Part shown: piece by piece, positions 1 to 5,141 of the stretch | Position numbering within the stretch: position 1 is the first letter of the stretch | How the letters are laid out: every line of letters begins with the position of its first letter | NCBI GenBank assembly: GCA_964440155.1 | Contig: CAYTRH010000198.1 | Span: forward strand, 1-5,141 | Direction of reading: 5' to 3' | Source of the DNA: PFJX01 sp964440155 | GTDB lineage: Bacteria > Pseudomonadota > Gammaproteobacteria > Burkholderiales > Thiobacillaceae | DNA: 5,141 nt | Translations under genes and position numbers: made by a program | Notes under the pieces: model-generated | Database searches by the model: none | Told to the model about the DNA's origin: nothing | Seen by the model: only the letters and a program-made list of their open reading frames with translations

Positions 1-887
1 CCCAGCGCGGCGCGCGCGGCCTGGTCCGCCGCCTGCAGCACCGCGGCGGCGAAAGCCAGCCTGCGGTCGAAGGAGAAGCGACTGGAATCGACGTAGGCGC
101 CGGGTTGGTCCTTGTCGTCGAAATGGCGCGCGTCGACCAGGAACACGCTGTCGAAGCCGTGGCCTTTCCAGTATGCGGTCATCTCGGCGTTGCTCCAGGT
201 CGCGCACATGGCGTGGTGTTCCTGGCTGTAGCCGTTCCAGATCAGCACCGGCAGATAGTTGGTCACCGTCGGATAGGCGGTGTTGAAGTGCATCATCGAG
301 TTCAGCACGTAGGGTTCGCCCATGCCACCGTCGCCGATGGTCACCGGGAACAGGGTGTCCGGATGCAGCAGCGCACCGGCCATGGCGAAATGCTGGCCTT
401 GACCGAGCGGGCCGGCCGGTGCCAACAGGCCGGGAATGGCGCCGGACAGGTGACCGAGCAGCCCGTGGCGTTCGCGGAAGCGGGCGCGCATGTCCTCGAC
501 CGTGCGGATGCCCATGTCCTCCAGCGAACCATCGAGGAACATCGCCGCGTAGAACCCCGGCGCGTGATGGCCCACCTCGGTGACGATGTGGGTGTGGCCC
601 AGCATCACCAGCGCCGCGTAGGCCTCGGCGCTGGAGGCGAAGCCGCCGGGATGACCGGACGCCTTGGCGCCGCACACTTGCAGGGTCAGGTAGCGCAGCG
701 CGTCAGCCGCCAGCAGGGTCTGGTAGGCGGCGGCCATGTCATTGGCGCGGGCGATGGCGTGCGCCCCTTCGGCGATCACCGGCACCGCCGCGTGCTCGGA
801 AAAGCCGGGCCAGGCGGCGCCGAAATGGTCGATGCCGGCGCAGAAATCGGGGATCAGATCGCTGGCGCGGCTGGTAGGGGCGTTCAT
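1..887 (-). CDS. Transketolase/phosphoketolase-family thiamine-diphosphate enzyme, N-terminal 295 residues
   Basis: The gene starts at the ATG at 887-885 and runs off the left edge, so only the first 295 residues are visible. An AGGAG ribosome site lies at 897-893, five bases before the ATG. Transketolase-like features are SGHPGG (residues 77-82), a GHHAPG stretch (106-111), GPLGQGQ (159-165) and the cofactor-binding GDG (185-187), with the matching Asn about 30 residues on in LIWNGY (215-220). That last motif resembles the LNGY of phosphoketolases more than the usual transketolase form. The family binds thiamine diphosphate and Mg2+ and acts on ketose phosphates such as xylulose 5-phosphate in the cytoplasm. 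The exact reaction cannot be read from this half: phosphoketolase, a transketolase variant, or the phosphoketolase-like proteins annotated as xylulose-5-phosphate 3-epimerase are all possible. It is divergent from an IclR regulator, which probably controls it. The family is fairly sure; the substrate is not. Confidence 0.85.
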   Translation of the reverse strand, partial: MNAPTSRASDLIPDFCAGIDHFGAAWPGFSEHAAVPVIAEGAHAIARANDMAAAYQTLLAADALRYLTLQVCGAKASGHPGGFASSAEAYAALVMLGHTHIVTEVGHHAPGFYAAMFLDGSLEDMGIRTVEDMRARFRERHGLLGHLSGAIPGLLAPAGPLGQGQHFAMAGALLHPDTLFPVTIGDGGMGEPYVLNSMMHFNTAYPTVTNYLPVLIWNGYSQEHHAMCATWSNAEMTAYWKGHGFDSVFLVDARHFDDKDQPGAYVDSSRFSFDRRLAFAAAVLQAADQAARAAL

Positions 888-918
888 GGCGGCTCCTGAT
901 GATGACGTGGACGGCGAT

Positions 919-947
919 ACTGTACTGATATGCTCGGGTTTTCACAA
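919..947 (-). promoter_or_regulatory. Candidate sigma70-type promoter for the thiamine-diphosphate enzyme
   Basis: On the minus strand, TTGTGA (947-942) and TACAGT (924-919) are separated by 17 bases; each matches the -35 or -10 consensus at 4 of 6 positions. Transcription would start near 912, about 25 bases before the ATG, leaving room for the AGGAG site. The -35 box lies inside the upstream copy of the TTTCACAATG repeat, so a repressor bound there would block RNA polymerase. This is consensus matching only. Confidence 0.4.
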
Positions 948-967
948 TGCAGTATTTGTTTCACAAT
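939..967 (+). promoter_or_regulatory. Weak candidate promoter for the IclR gene, possibly giving a leaderless mRNA
   Basis: TTTTCA (939-944) and CACAAT (962-967) lie 17 bases apart, each with 4 of 6 consensus matches. A start seven or so bases downstream would fall at about 974, the proposed ATG itself. This agrees with the lack of any Shine-Dalgarno sequence before that ATG. Both boxes overlap the repeat pair, which would allow autoregulation. The evidence is only consensus matching and spacing. Confidence 0.25.
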
Positions 968-973
968 GTGAAA
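940..973. promoter_or_regulatory. Probable IclR operator: 15-bp palindrome plus a direct copy of its left part
   Basis: TTTCACA-a-TGTGAAA at 959-973 is a perfect inverted repeat with 7-base arms and a one-base centre, ending immediately before the ATG at 974. Its first ten bases, TTTCACAATG, recur at 940-949, exactly 19 bp upstream. That is close to two helical turns, so proteins on the two sites would sit on the same face of the DNA. IclR-family regulators usually bind short palindromes in the divergent region beside their own gene, so this is the obvious operator. The site overlaps both candidate promoters. The identity of the bound protein is inferred from position. Confidence 0.7.
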
Positions 974-1759
974 ATGAACGACGACAAGATTTCATCCATC
1001 CAGGTCATCGACCGCATGAACGCGCTGCTCGAAGCGCTGGCCGAAGCGCGCGACGGCGCCACGCTGAAAGTGCTGGCCGCGCATACCGGGCTGCACGCCT
1101 CCACCGCGCACCGCATCCTCAACGCGCTGGCCACGCATGCGCTGGTCGAACGGGACGCGCAGGGGCATTACCACCTGGGGCCGCGTCTGTTGGCCTGGGC
1201 GGCACAGGCGCGGGCGCGACTGGACGTGCGCGCGGTGGCGCGTCCGGAGATGGAACGTCTGCGTGACGCGGTGGGCGAGACGGTCAATCTGACCGTGCGC
1301 GAGGGCGACGAAGTGGTGTATGTGGAACGCGCCATCGCCCGGCGCATGATGCGCGTGGAACAGGTCATCGGCAGCCGCGCGCCGCTGCACGTCACTGCGG
1401 TCGGCAAGCTGATGCTGGGCGAGGCCGGCGACGCGGCGATCGCCGATTACGCGCGCCGCCAGGGCCTGACCGCGTACACCCCCAACACGCTGACGCGCCT
1501 GGCGGCGCTGCGCAGCGACATCGCCGCCGCCGCGGCGCGCGGTTACGCGCTCGATGACGAGGAGGCGGAGTTGGGCGTGGGCTGCATCGGCGCCCTGGTG
1601 CGCGACGCGACCGGCGCCGTGGTCGCCGGACTGTCGGTGTCGGCGCCGATGGAGCGACGGCAGTTGGCGTGGGCTGAACAGGTGTGCGCGGCGGCGGAGC
1701 GCATCTCCGCGCGCCTCGGCTACCGGGGGAGTGCGGCCGGCGCGGCGACCTCGGCGTAA
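974..1759 (+). CDS. IclR-family transcriptional regulator
   Basis: This is a 261-residue DNA-binding regulator, the usual length for the family. Residues 10-80 form the N-terminal winged helix-turn-helix: LKVLAAHTGLHASTAHRIL (31-49) is the helix-turn-helix, and the wing follows around VERDAQGHYHLGPRL (58-72). Residues 83-250 form the effector-binding domain, with typical motifs such as EVVYVER (113-119), HVTAVGKLML (139-148) and GVGCIGALVRD (201-211). I prefer the ATG at 974 because the ATG at 947 lies inside the operator repeats and would add nine residues (MQYLFHNVK) unlike the family's N-termini. GTG at 968 is also possible. No start has a good ribosome site. The effector is unknown; the divergent enzyme suggests a sugar phosphate or related carbon compound. 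IclR proteins may repress or activate, and operator overlap with both promoters favours repression. Confidence 0.93.
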   Translation: MNDDKISSIQVIDRMNALLEALAEARDGATLKVLAAHTGLHASTAHRILNALATHALVERDAQGHYHLGPRLLAWAAQARARLDVRAVARPEMERLRDAVGETVNLTVREGDEVVYVERAIARRMMRVEQVIGSRAPLHVTAVGKLMLGEAGDAAIADYARRQGLTAYTPNTLTRLAALRSDIAAAAARGYALDDEEAELGVGCIGALVRDATGAVVAGLSVSAPMERRQLAWAEQVCAAAERISARLGYRGSAAGAATSA

Positions 1760-1761
1760 GG

Positions 1762-1778
1762 ACGCGGCGCGACCGCGT
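1762..1778. terminator. GC hairpin between convergent genes, possible bidirectional terminator
   Basis: ACGCGG (1762-1767) and CCGCGT (1773-1778) are exact reverse complements around a five-base loop. The hairpin lies in the 31-bp gap between the iclR-family stop (1757-1759) and the SH3 gene stop (1793-1791), where a terminator shared by both strands is expected. There is no T-run on either side, so intrinsic termination would be weak. Chance formation in such GC-rich sequence is possible. Confidence 0.35.
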
Positions 1779-1790
1779 GTTCACCGGACG

Positions 1791-2240
1791 TCACGGCATC
1801 CACAGCAACTGCCGCGCGATCCAGCCTTCGTCGAATACCTCGTCGCTGACCTTGACCCAGTCGCCGCGCTCTTCCAATACGCGGAAGGAGTAATACTTCT
1901 CCACCGGCGACAGCGGCGAGGTGACGAAATGTGTGCCGGGACCGGTGCGCACGTTGACCTTGGCGCCGCGCACCACGGCGCAGCGCAGGCGGTCGGACAC
2001 CAGGGTGTGGAAGATCCAGTGACGGTCGCCGTCCACGTCCTCGACCTGCAGCCAGTTGCCGCGCTGTTCGATCTTGCGGAACGGCATGTAGCGGTAGACC
2101 TCCCAGCTCTTCTCGAACTGGGTACCGGGACCTTGGCGCAGGTTGGCTTTCGGCACATCGACGCACAGCGCCGAGGCATGGGCGCTGTTGAGCAGCGCGA
2201 GCAGACTCAGGGTGAGCGGGACGAGGGCTTTCGGGGTCAT
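1791..2240 (-). CDS. Small exported protein with two bacterial SH3-like repeats
   Basis: The 149-residue product begins with a signal peptide: MTPK, a hydrophobic stretch (residues 5-18) and a likely signal-peptidase I cut near AHA/S (21-24). The rest is two SH3b-type repeats. Repeat 1 (about 26-80) contains NLRQGPGT (33-40) and GNWLQVED (61-68); repeat 2 (about 87-146) contains NVRTGPGT (96-103) and GDWVKVSD (126-133), ending in GWIARQLL. The pattern LR-x-GPGT followed by a Trp-containing strand typifies bacterial SH3 domains, often found in periplasmic proteins that contact cell-wall peptides. No catalytic domain is present, so it may be a binding or adaptor protein; its target is unknown. 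Cys26 and Cys87 could form a disulfide after export. The start at 2240 is chosen over an upstream in-frame ATG at 2300 because AGGAG lies at 2254-2250, nine bases ahead, and the signal peptide then starts correctly. Confidence 0.85.
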   Translation of the reverse strand: MTPKALVPLTLSLLALLNSAHASALCVDVPKANLRQGPGTQFEKSWEVYRYMPFRKIEQRGNWLQVEDVDGDRHWIFHTLVSDRLRCAVVRGAKVNVRTGPGTHFVTSPLSPVEKYYSFRVLEERGDWVKVSDEVFDEGWIARQLLWMP

Positions 2241-2280
2241 GCGCGACAACTCCTGCTGAAAAGAAACAAGGGACGAAGCG

Positions 2281-2309
2281 GCTCGCGCGGCGAGCGCCAT
2301 CCGGTGGCG
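2281..2309. repeat. Two adjacent GC hairpins upstream of the SH3 gene, possible weak terminator or leader structure
   Basis: GCTCGC-gcg-GCGAGC (2281-2295) has a perfect six-base stem and a three-base loop. CGCCA-tccgg-TGGCG (2295-2309) has a perfect five-base stem. They lie in the 111-bp space between the DUF4936-like stop (2352) and the SH3 start (2240). Read leftward, a T-rich stretch (about 2270-2258) follows some ten bases after the stem, too far for a classical terminator. The structures may separate the ygfZ transcript from the SH3 gene, or may be chance. I see no convincing promoter in the same gap. Confidence 0.3.
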
Positions 2310-2351
2310 GACGGAATAAGCGATGCGAAGTTCCCCGGCGTGGCGCGCGAA

Positions 2352-2654
2352 TCAGCCGTGCGCGCAGGTCGCGACAGCGTCGCCGTCGGCGACGAAGCAT
2401 TCGATATGGCGCCTGCCATCGATGAACATGTCGATGTCGCGCACGGCGCCTTCTGCATCCAGCGCGCGCATGAACGCCGCGTGGTCAACGATGCCGGCAT
2501 AGCATTCCATCCACAGACGCGCTTCGTCGTGACGTCTGAGCAGGCGTGCATGCGCGCCGGTGCGGCAGGCGATACGGGCCATCAGCGCGCGCACGGCGGT
2601 TTCGGTGTCGCGGTCATCGTGCTGCACGCGATACCAGACATAGACCTCGAACAC
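2352..2654 (-). CDS. DUF4936-like small protein, coupled to ygfZ
   Basis: The reading frame gives a 100-residue protein starting MFEVYVWYRV from a GTG at 2654-2652, just one base after the ygfZ TGA (2658-2656). There is no in-frame ATG close by; a far upstream ATG at 2726 lies well inside ygfZ and would add an unlikely arginine- and cysteine-rich extension. The GTG start therefore suggests translational coupling. The compact alpha/beta pattern (strand EVYVWYRV at 3-10, helix with ALMARI at 23-28, LLRRHDEARLWMECY at 38-52, HIECFVAD at 83-90) resembles the DUF4936 family, short uncharacterised proteins I associate with betaproteobacteria, with the look of a ferredoxin-like or monooxygenase-like fold. 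No catalytic residues can be named. Pairing with ygfZ hints at a linked role, but that is context only. Confidence 0.75.
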   Translation of the reverse strand: MFEVYVWYRVQHDDRDTETAVRALMARIACRTGAHARLLRRHDEARLWMECYAGIVDHAAFMRALDAEGAVRDIDMFIDGRRHIECFVADGDAVATCAHG

Positions 2655-2655
2655 C

Positions 2656-3678
2656 TCAGGCCACCGGATAGGGCAGCGGCAGGATGTGCAGCGGGGCTCC
2701 GTCGCGCGCGCGCAGGCGAAGTTCACCTGCCTCGGCGCTGGCGCTCAGCGCCACCGCCAGCACGTCATGGCCGCCGCCGGGCGCCGGTGCGGCATTGGCG
2801 ATGTGGCCGGCGGCCTGATCGGCGGGTTCGGGCGCGTACAGTTCGTCGCCGGGATGCGCGGGCGCGTCGACATGGGCGAGATACAGACGGCGTTTGACCT
2901 TGCCCAGGTACTGGCTGCGCGCGACGATCTCCTGGCCGGGATAGCAGCCCTTGTTGAAGCTGACGCCGCCCAACAGTTCCATGTTGGCCATCTGCGGCAC
3001 GAACAGATCCTGTGTCGCCGGCAGCACCACCGGCACGCCGGCGCGCACCAGCAGCCAGTCCCAGGCAGGCGCGCCCACCGGCCGGCAATGTGCGCGCAGG
3101 CGTTGCCACAGCGCCGGCGCGGCGTCGGCGGCGACGAACACGTCCAGACGCTCGGCACCCAAACGCAGCGCGAATGCCTGTTCGCCGTGGGTCGCGGCCA
3201 TCAGCGTCTGCGGCAGCGCGAAGCCGAGCGCCTCGCCCAGCGCGGCGTCGGCACTGTTGACTCCCAGGCGCACCCAGTCGGAGCCGGCATCGCGCAGCTT
3301 GACCTTGGCGCGCAGCACGAACATGCCCAGGCGTTTCTGTATGGATTCGCGCAGCGCTTCCGGCAGCAGTACCAGCAACGCTTCGCCACGCTTGAGCACG
3401 ATGAAGTTGGCGAGCATACGGCCCTTGGCCGATAGGTAGCCGGCGAACACCGCGCGCTCGGGGCCGAGGCCGCGCAGGTCGTTGGTGATCTGGCCGTGCA
3501 GGAAGGTCTGCGCGTCTTCCCCGGTGAGTTCGATCAGGCCGTAATGCGACAGATCGGCAACGATGGGCTGGCCGTCGCCGGTGGCGGCCAGTTCGGCGGC
3601 AGCATCGCCGAAATGCGCGACGGCGGCGCCGTCGAAACAGGCGCCTTGCGCGCCGAGGAAGTCGGTCCAGGCAGTCAT
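2656..3678 (-). CDS. ygfZ: Folate-binding protein YgfZ (GcvT-like, Fe-S cluster enzyme maintenance)
   Basis: The 340-residue product belongs to the YgfZ/GcvT-like family: a tetrahydrofolate-binding protein needed for normal assembly or repair of certain Fe-S enzymes, notably the radical-SAM enzyme MiaB in E. coli. The hallmark K-G-C-Y-x-G-Q-E is present at residues 243-250, with the conserved Cys at 245, followed by IVARSQYLGKVKRRL (251-265). N-terminal family motifs are also clear: DLSHYGLIELTGEDAQTFLHG (42-62, lightly paraphrasing GcvT), QITNDL (63-68) and YLSAKGRML (81-89). The ATG at 3678 is chosen over one at 3735 because AGGA lies at 3688-3685, six bases ahead, and the protein then begins in the usual way (MTAWTDFL). 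The next gene begins one base after its stop. Length and motifs are intact, so it is likely functional. Confidence 0.93.
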   Translation of the reverse strand: MTAWTDFLGAQGACFDGAAVAHFGDAAAELAATGDGQPIVADLSHYGLIELTGEDAQTFLHGQITNDLRGLGPERAVFAGYLSAKGRMLANFIVLKRGEALLVLLPEALRESIQKRLGMFVLRAKVKLRDAGSDWVRLGVNSADAALGEALGFALPQTLMAATHGEQAFALRLGAERLDVFVAADAAPALWQRLRAHCRPVGAPAWDWLLVRAGVPVVLPATQDLFVPQMANMELLGGVSFNKGCYPGQEIVARSQYLGKVKRRLYLAHVDAPAHPGDELYAPEPADQAAGHIANAAPAPGGGHDVLAVALSASAEAGELRLRARDGAPLHILPLPYPVA

Positions 3679-3698
3679 CTCGGATCCTGTGGCAATGG

Positions 3699-3725
3699 CA
3701 TGCCGGGCACATGGGGCACGGCATG
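3699..3725. repeat. Inverted repeat in the ygfZ leader
   Basis: CATGCCG (3699-3705) and CGGCATG (3719-3725) are exact reverse complements with a 13-base loop. They occupy the 67-bp gap between the small membrane protein's stop (3746) and ygfZ (3678), ending about 10 bases upstream of the AGGA ribosome site. No T-run follows on the minus strand, so it is not a standard terminator; a T-run (about 3734-3730) instead precedes it. It could be an mRNA hairpin or protein site, or chance. Confidence 0.35.
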
Positions 3726-3745
3726 GGAAAAACAAGGGCGTGTCT

Positions 3746-3988
3746 TCAGCGGCGTGCCTCCGGCTCTGCGCCGACCGGCGCCGGTTGCGACGGAGGCTGG
3801 CAGCGCCGGCAGCCGAGCACCGAGAAATGACGCAGCCATAGCCAGGCCAGCAGCGGAAACGCGCACACGCCGGCCCACTCCAGACCGCTCAGGTCCGCAC
3901 CCTGCCACCAGCGCGCCACACTGGCGGCCGCCGGAAACAGCAGCAGCAGCAACAGGAACAGCAGCAGCGGGCGGGCGCGCGCGCTCAT
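3746..3988 (-). CDS. Small two-helix membrane protein with CxxC motif, unrecognised
   Basis: I do not recognise this 80-residue protein. Its ATG overlaps the corC TGA as ATGA (3988-3985), a classic coupling arrangement that strongly supports it being real. After a basic start (MSARAR) come a leucine-rich hydrophobic segment (residues 8-25) and a second one (about 36-53, GLEWAGVCAFPLLAWLWL), so two inner-membrane helices joined by a short loop are likely. The positive-inside rule puts both ends in the cytoplasm. The tail has C60-R-R-C63, a CxxC pair that could bind metal or be redox active, then a Pro/Ala/Glu-rich end. A cleavable signal peptide (cut near AAA, 20-22) is an alternative reading of the first segment. 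Its position suggests a membrane role linked to CorC, but no function can be assigned. Confidence 0.7.
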   Translation of the reverse strand: MSARARPLLLFLLLLLLFPAAASVARWWQGADLSGLEWAGVCAFPLLAWLWLRHFSVLGCRRCQPPSQPAPVGAEPEARR

Positions 3989-4833
3989 GCCGATGCGACA
4001 CGGTCGATGCGTTCGACGTGCAGCGTGTGCAGACGGCGGCTGTCGGCGCGCAGAACCTGGAAGCGGTAGTCACCGATGTCGACCTGTTCGCCCCGTTTCG
4101 GCACGCGGCCGAACGCGTGCGTGACCAGACCGCCGACGGTGTCGAACTCCTCGTCGGAGAAGCTGGCGCCGAGGATCTGGTTGAAATCGCCGATCTCGGT
4201 CTGTGCCTTGACGCGGAAACTGTGCGCATCCTCTTGCAGGATGTTGTCCTCGGCTTCGTCGTAGTCGTACTCGTCCTCGATGTCGCCGACGATCTGTTCC
4301 AGCACGTCCTCGATGGTCACCAGGCCGGCCACGCCGCCGTATTCGTCGACGACGATGGCGATGTGGTTGCGCGATACGCGGAACTCGCGCAGCAGCACGT
4401 TCAGGCGCTTGGATTCCGGAATGAATACCGCTGGACGCAACTGGTCGCGCAGATTGACGTCCTCCTCGGTACACAGACGCAGCAAATCCTTGGCCAGCAG
4501 GATGCCGATGACGTTGTCGCGTTCGCCGTCGACCGCCGGGAAACGCGAGTGCGCGGTCTCGATGACATAGGGCAGCAGTTGTTCGCGTGGCGTGTGGATG
4601 TCGACCACGTCCATCTGCGCGCGCGGGATCATGATCTCGCGCACCTGCATTTCCGACACCTGCATGACGCCCTCGATCATCGACAGGGCATCGGCATCCA
4701 GCAGGTTCTTCTCGTAGGCGGCGTGGAGGAATTCGAGCAGCTCTTCGCGATTGTCGGGCTCGCGGGAGAGCCAGGAGGTGAGGCGTTCGAGAAAACCGGG
4801 GCGGTGGCGCTGACTAGGGTGACTGTCGTCCAT
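3985..4833 (-). CDS. corC: CorC/YbeX-type CBS-domain protein (HlyC/CorC family)
   Basis: The product is a soluble CorC/YbeX protein of 282 residues, close to the family length. From the start used here, two CBS domains span about 63-185: the first opens with VREIMIPRAQMDV (64-76) and contains HSRFPAV; the second contains IPESKRLNVLLREF (138-151), IAIVVDEYGGVAGLVTIED (158-176) and ends in VGDIEDEYD. The C-terminal CorC_HlyC domain (about 203-278) carries FSDEEFDTVGGLVTHAFG and ADSRR. CBS pairs typically bind adenine nucleotides. Family members are linked to Mg2+/Co2+ efflux and, with YbeY, to ribosome function. The ATG at 4833 (MDDSHP) best matches family N-termini and overlaps ybeY by 20 bases; the ATG at 4845 would add MQPS. 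Neither has a clear ribosome site, so coupling to ybeY translation is likely. The stop overlaps the next gene. Confidence 0.93.
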   Translation of the reverse strand: MDDSHPSQRHRPGFLERLTSWLSREPDNREELLEFLHAAYEKNLLDADALSMIEGVMQVSEMQVREIMIPRAQMDVVDIHTPREQLLPYVIETAHSRFPAVDGERDNVIGILLAKDLLRLCTEEDVNLRDQLRPAVFIPESKRLNVLLREFRVSRNHIAIVVDEYGGVAGLVTIEDVLEQIVGDIEDEYDYDEAEDNILQEDAHSFRVKAQTEIGDFNQILGASFSDEEFDTVGGLVTHAFGRVPKRGEQVDIGDYRFQVLRADSRRLHTLHVERIDRVASA

Positions 4834-5141
4834 CGATGGCTGCATACGGGTCGGGGAAGCCCAACCGCTGCATGATAAAGCTTTCCACGGCTTCCATGGT
4901 GACGGCGTCGCTGGCCTGATCGTGGTCGTAGCCCTGCAGATGCAGCATGCCGTGCACCACCATGTGCGCGTAGTGTGCTTCGAGCGGCTTGCGCTGGTCC
5001 ATCGCCTCGCGCGCGATCACCGGCGCGCACAGCACGAGGTCACCGCTGGGCGGCGTGCCGCCGTAGACGAAGGTGAGCACGTTGGTGGCGTAATCCTTGC
5101 CGCGGTAGTCGCGATTCAGCGTCCGTCCCTCGTCTTCGTCG
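4814..5141 (-). CDS. ybeY: Endoribonuclease/rRNA maturation factor YbeY, C-terminal part
   Basis: The gene enters from the right edge, so its N-terminus is missing; 108 residues and the TAG stop (4816-4814) are visible. Upstream of the in-frame GTG at 5080 the frame stays open with clear family sequence (LNRDYRGKDYATNVLTF), so that GTG is an internal valine codon, not a start. The signature H-G-x-L-H-L-x-G-Y-D-H is complete, with metal-binding His at visible residues 63, 67 and 73. YbeY is a zinc metalloprotein needed for 16S rRNA 3'-end maturation and 70S ribosome quality control. It commonly follows phoH/ybeZ and precedes corC; only the second neighbour can be seen here. Its 3' end overlaps corC by 20 bases (or 32 with the earlier corC start), so the two are co-transcribed. 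Confidence 0.95.
   Translation of the reverse strand, partial: DEDEGRTLNRDYRGKDYATNVLTFVYGGTPPSGDLVLCAPVIAREAMDQRKPLEAHYAHMVVHGMLHLQGYDHDQASDAVTMEAVESFIMQRLGFPDPYAAIDGRQSP

Noticed and set aside
105..899. A 264-codon open frame on the plus strand
   Set aside because: It is antisense to the thiamine-diphosphate enzyme, whose motifs and ribosome site establish the minus strand as coding.
736..1266. A 176-codon open frame crossing the divergent promoter region
   Set aside because: It spans the operator and overlaps two well-supported genes in other frames, with no domain in its translation.
1554..2897. A 447-codon open frame on the plus strand
   Set aside because: It overlaps the IclR gene in another frame and runs antisense to the SH3, DUF4936-like and ygfZ genes. 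Its translation is low complexity, rich in Arg, Ala and His.
3496..4875. A 459-codon open frame on the plus strand, antisense to ygfZ, the small membrane gene and corC
   Set aside because: It lies opposite clearly conserved genes, its composition mirrors their codons, and its translation shows no recognisable domain. Long antisense frames are common in GC-rich DNA.
4814..5080. Short YbeY beginning at GTG 5080
   Set aside because: The frame continues to the window edge with conserved YbeY sequence, so this GTG is internal.
1..5141. CRISPR array, transposon, prophage, tRNA, riboswitch or defence system
   Set aside because: No spaced repeats, transposase or recombinase motifs, tRNA-like folds or defence-protein domains were found by reading both strands. 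Base composition is even throughout.

Overview
The window is dense, GC-rich bacterial chromosome holding parts or all of seven protein genes. The gene set (ybeY-corC, a ygfZ-type folate protein followed by a DUF4936-like protein, an exported SH3 protein, and an IclR regulator facing a thiamine-diphosphate enzyme) fits a proteobacterium, most likely a betaproteobacterium. That placement is an inference from gene families and order. No marker gene is present to settle it. I see no mobile element, CRISPR array, tRNA or rRNA.

Left side (1-1759): a transketolase/phosphoketolase-family enzyme, cut off by the window edge, reads leftward from 887. A complete IclR-family regulator reads rightward from about 974. 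The 86 bp between them carry a perfect 7-bp-arm palindrome (TTTCACA-a-TGTGAAA) touching the regulator's ATG, and a second copy of its first ten bases exactly 19 bp upstream. Candidate promoters for both directions overlap these sites. This looks like a locally acting regulator that controls itself and the sugar-phosphate enzyme.

Middle (1760-2351): the IclR gene and a small secreted two-repeat SH3 protein converge across a 31-bp gap holding a GC hairpin. Upstream of the SH3 gene, a 111-bp gap holds two adjacent GC hairpins.

Right side (2352-5141), all leftward: ybeY (5' end missing) overlaps corC, which overlaps by ATGA a small two-helix membrane protein with a CxxC motif. After a 67-bp gap with an inverted repeat comes ygfZ, followed one base after its stop by a GTG-started DUF4936-like protein. 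This is a likely operon or two adjoining transcription units for ribosome maturation (YbeY), membrane or ion homeostasis (CorC) and Fe-S cluster enzyme maintenance (YgfZ). The lnt gene that often follows corC in proteobacteria is not here.

Nothing amounts to a clearly new system. The best leads are the enzyme/IclR pair with its tandem operators, and the unrecognised CxxC membrane protein coupled to corC.
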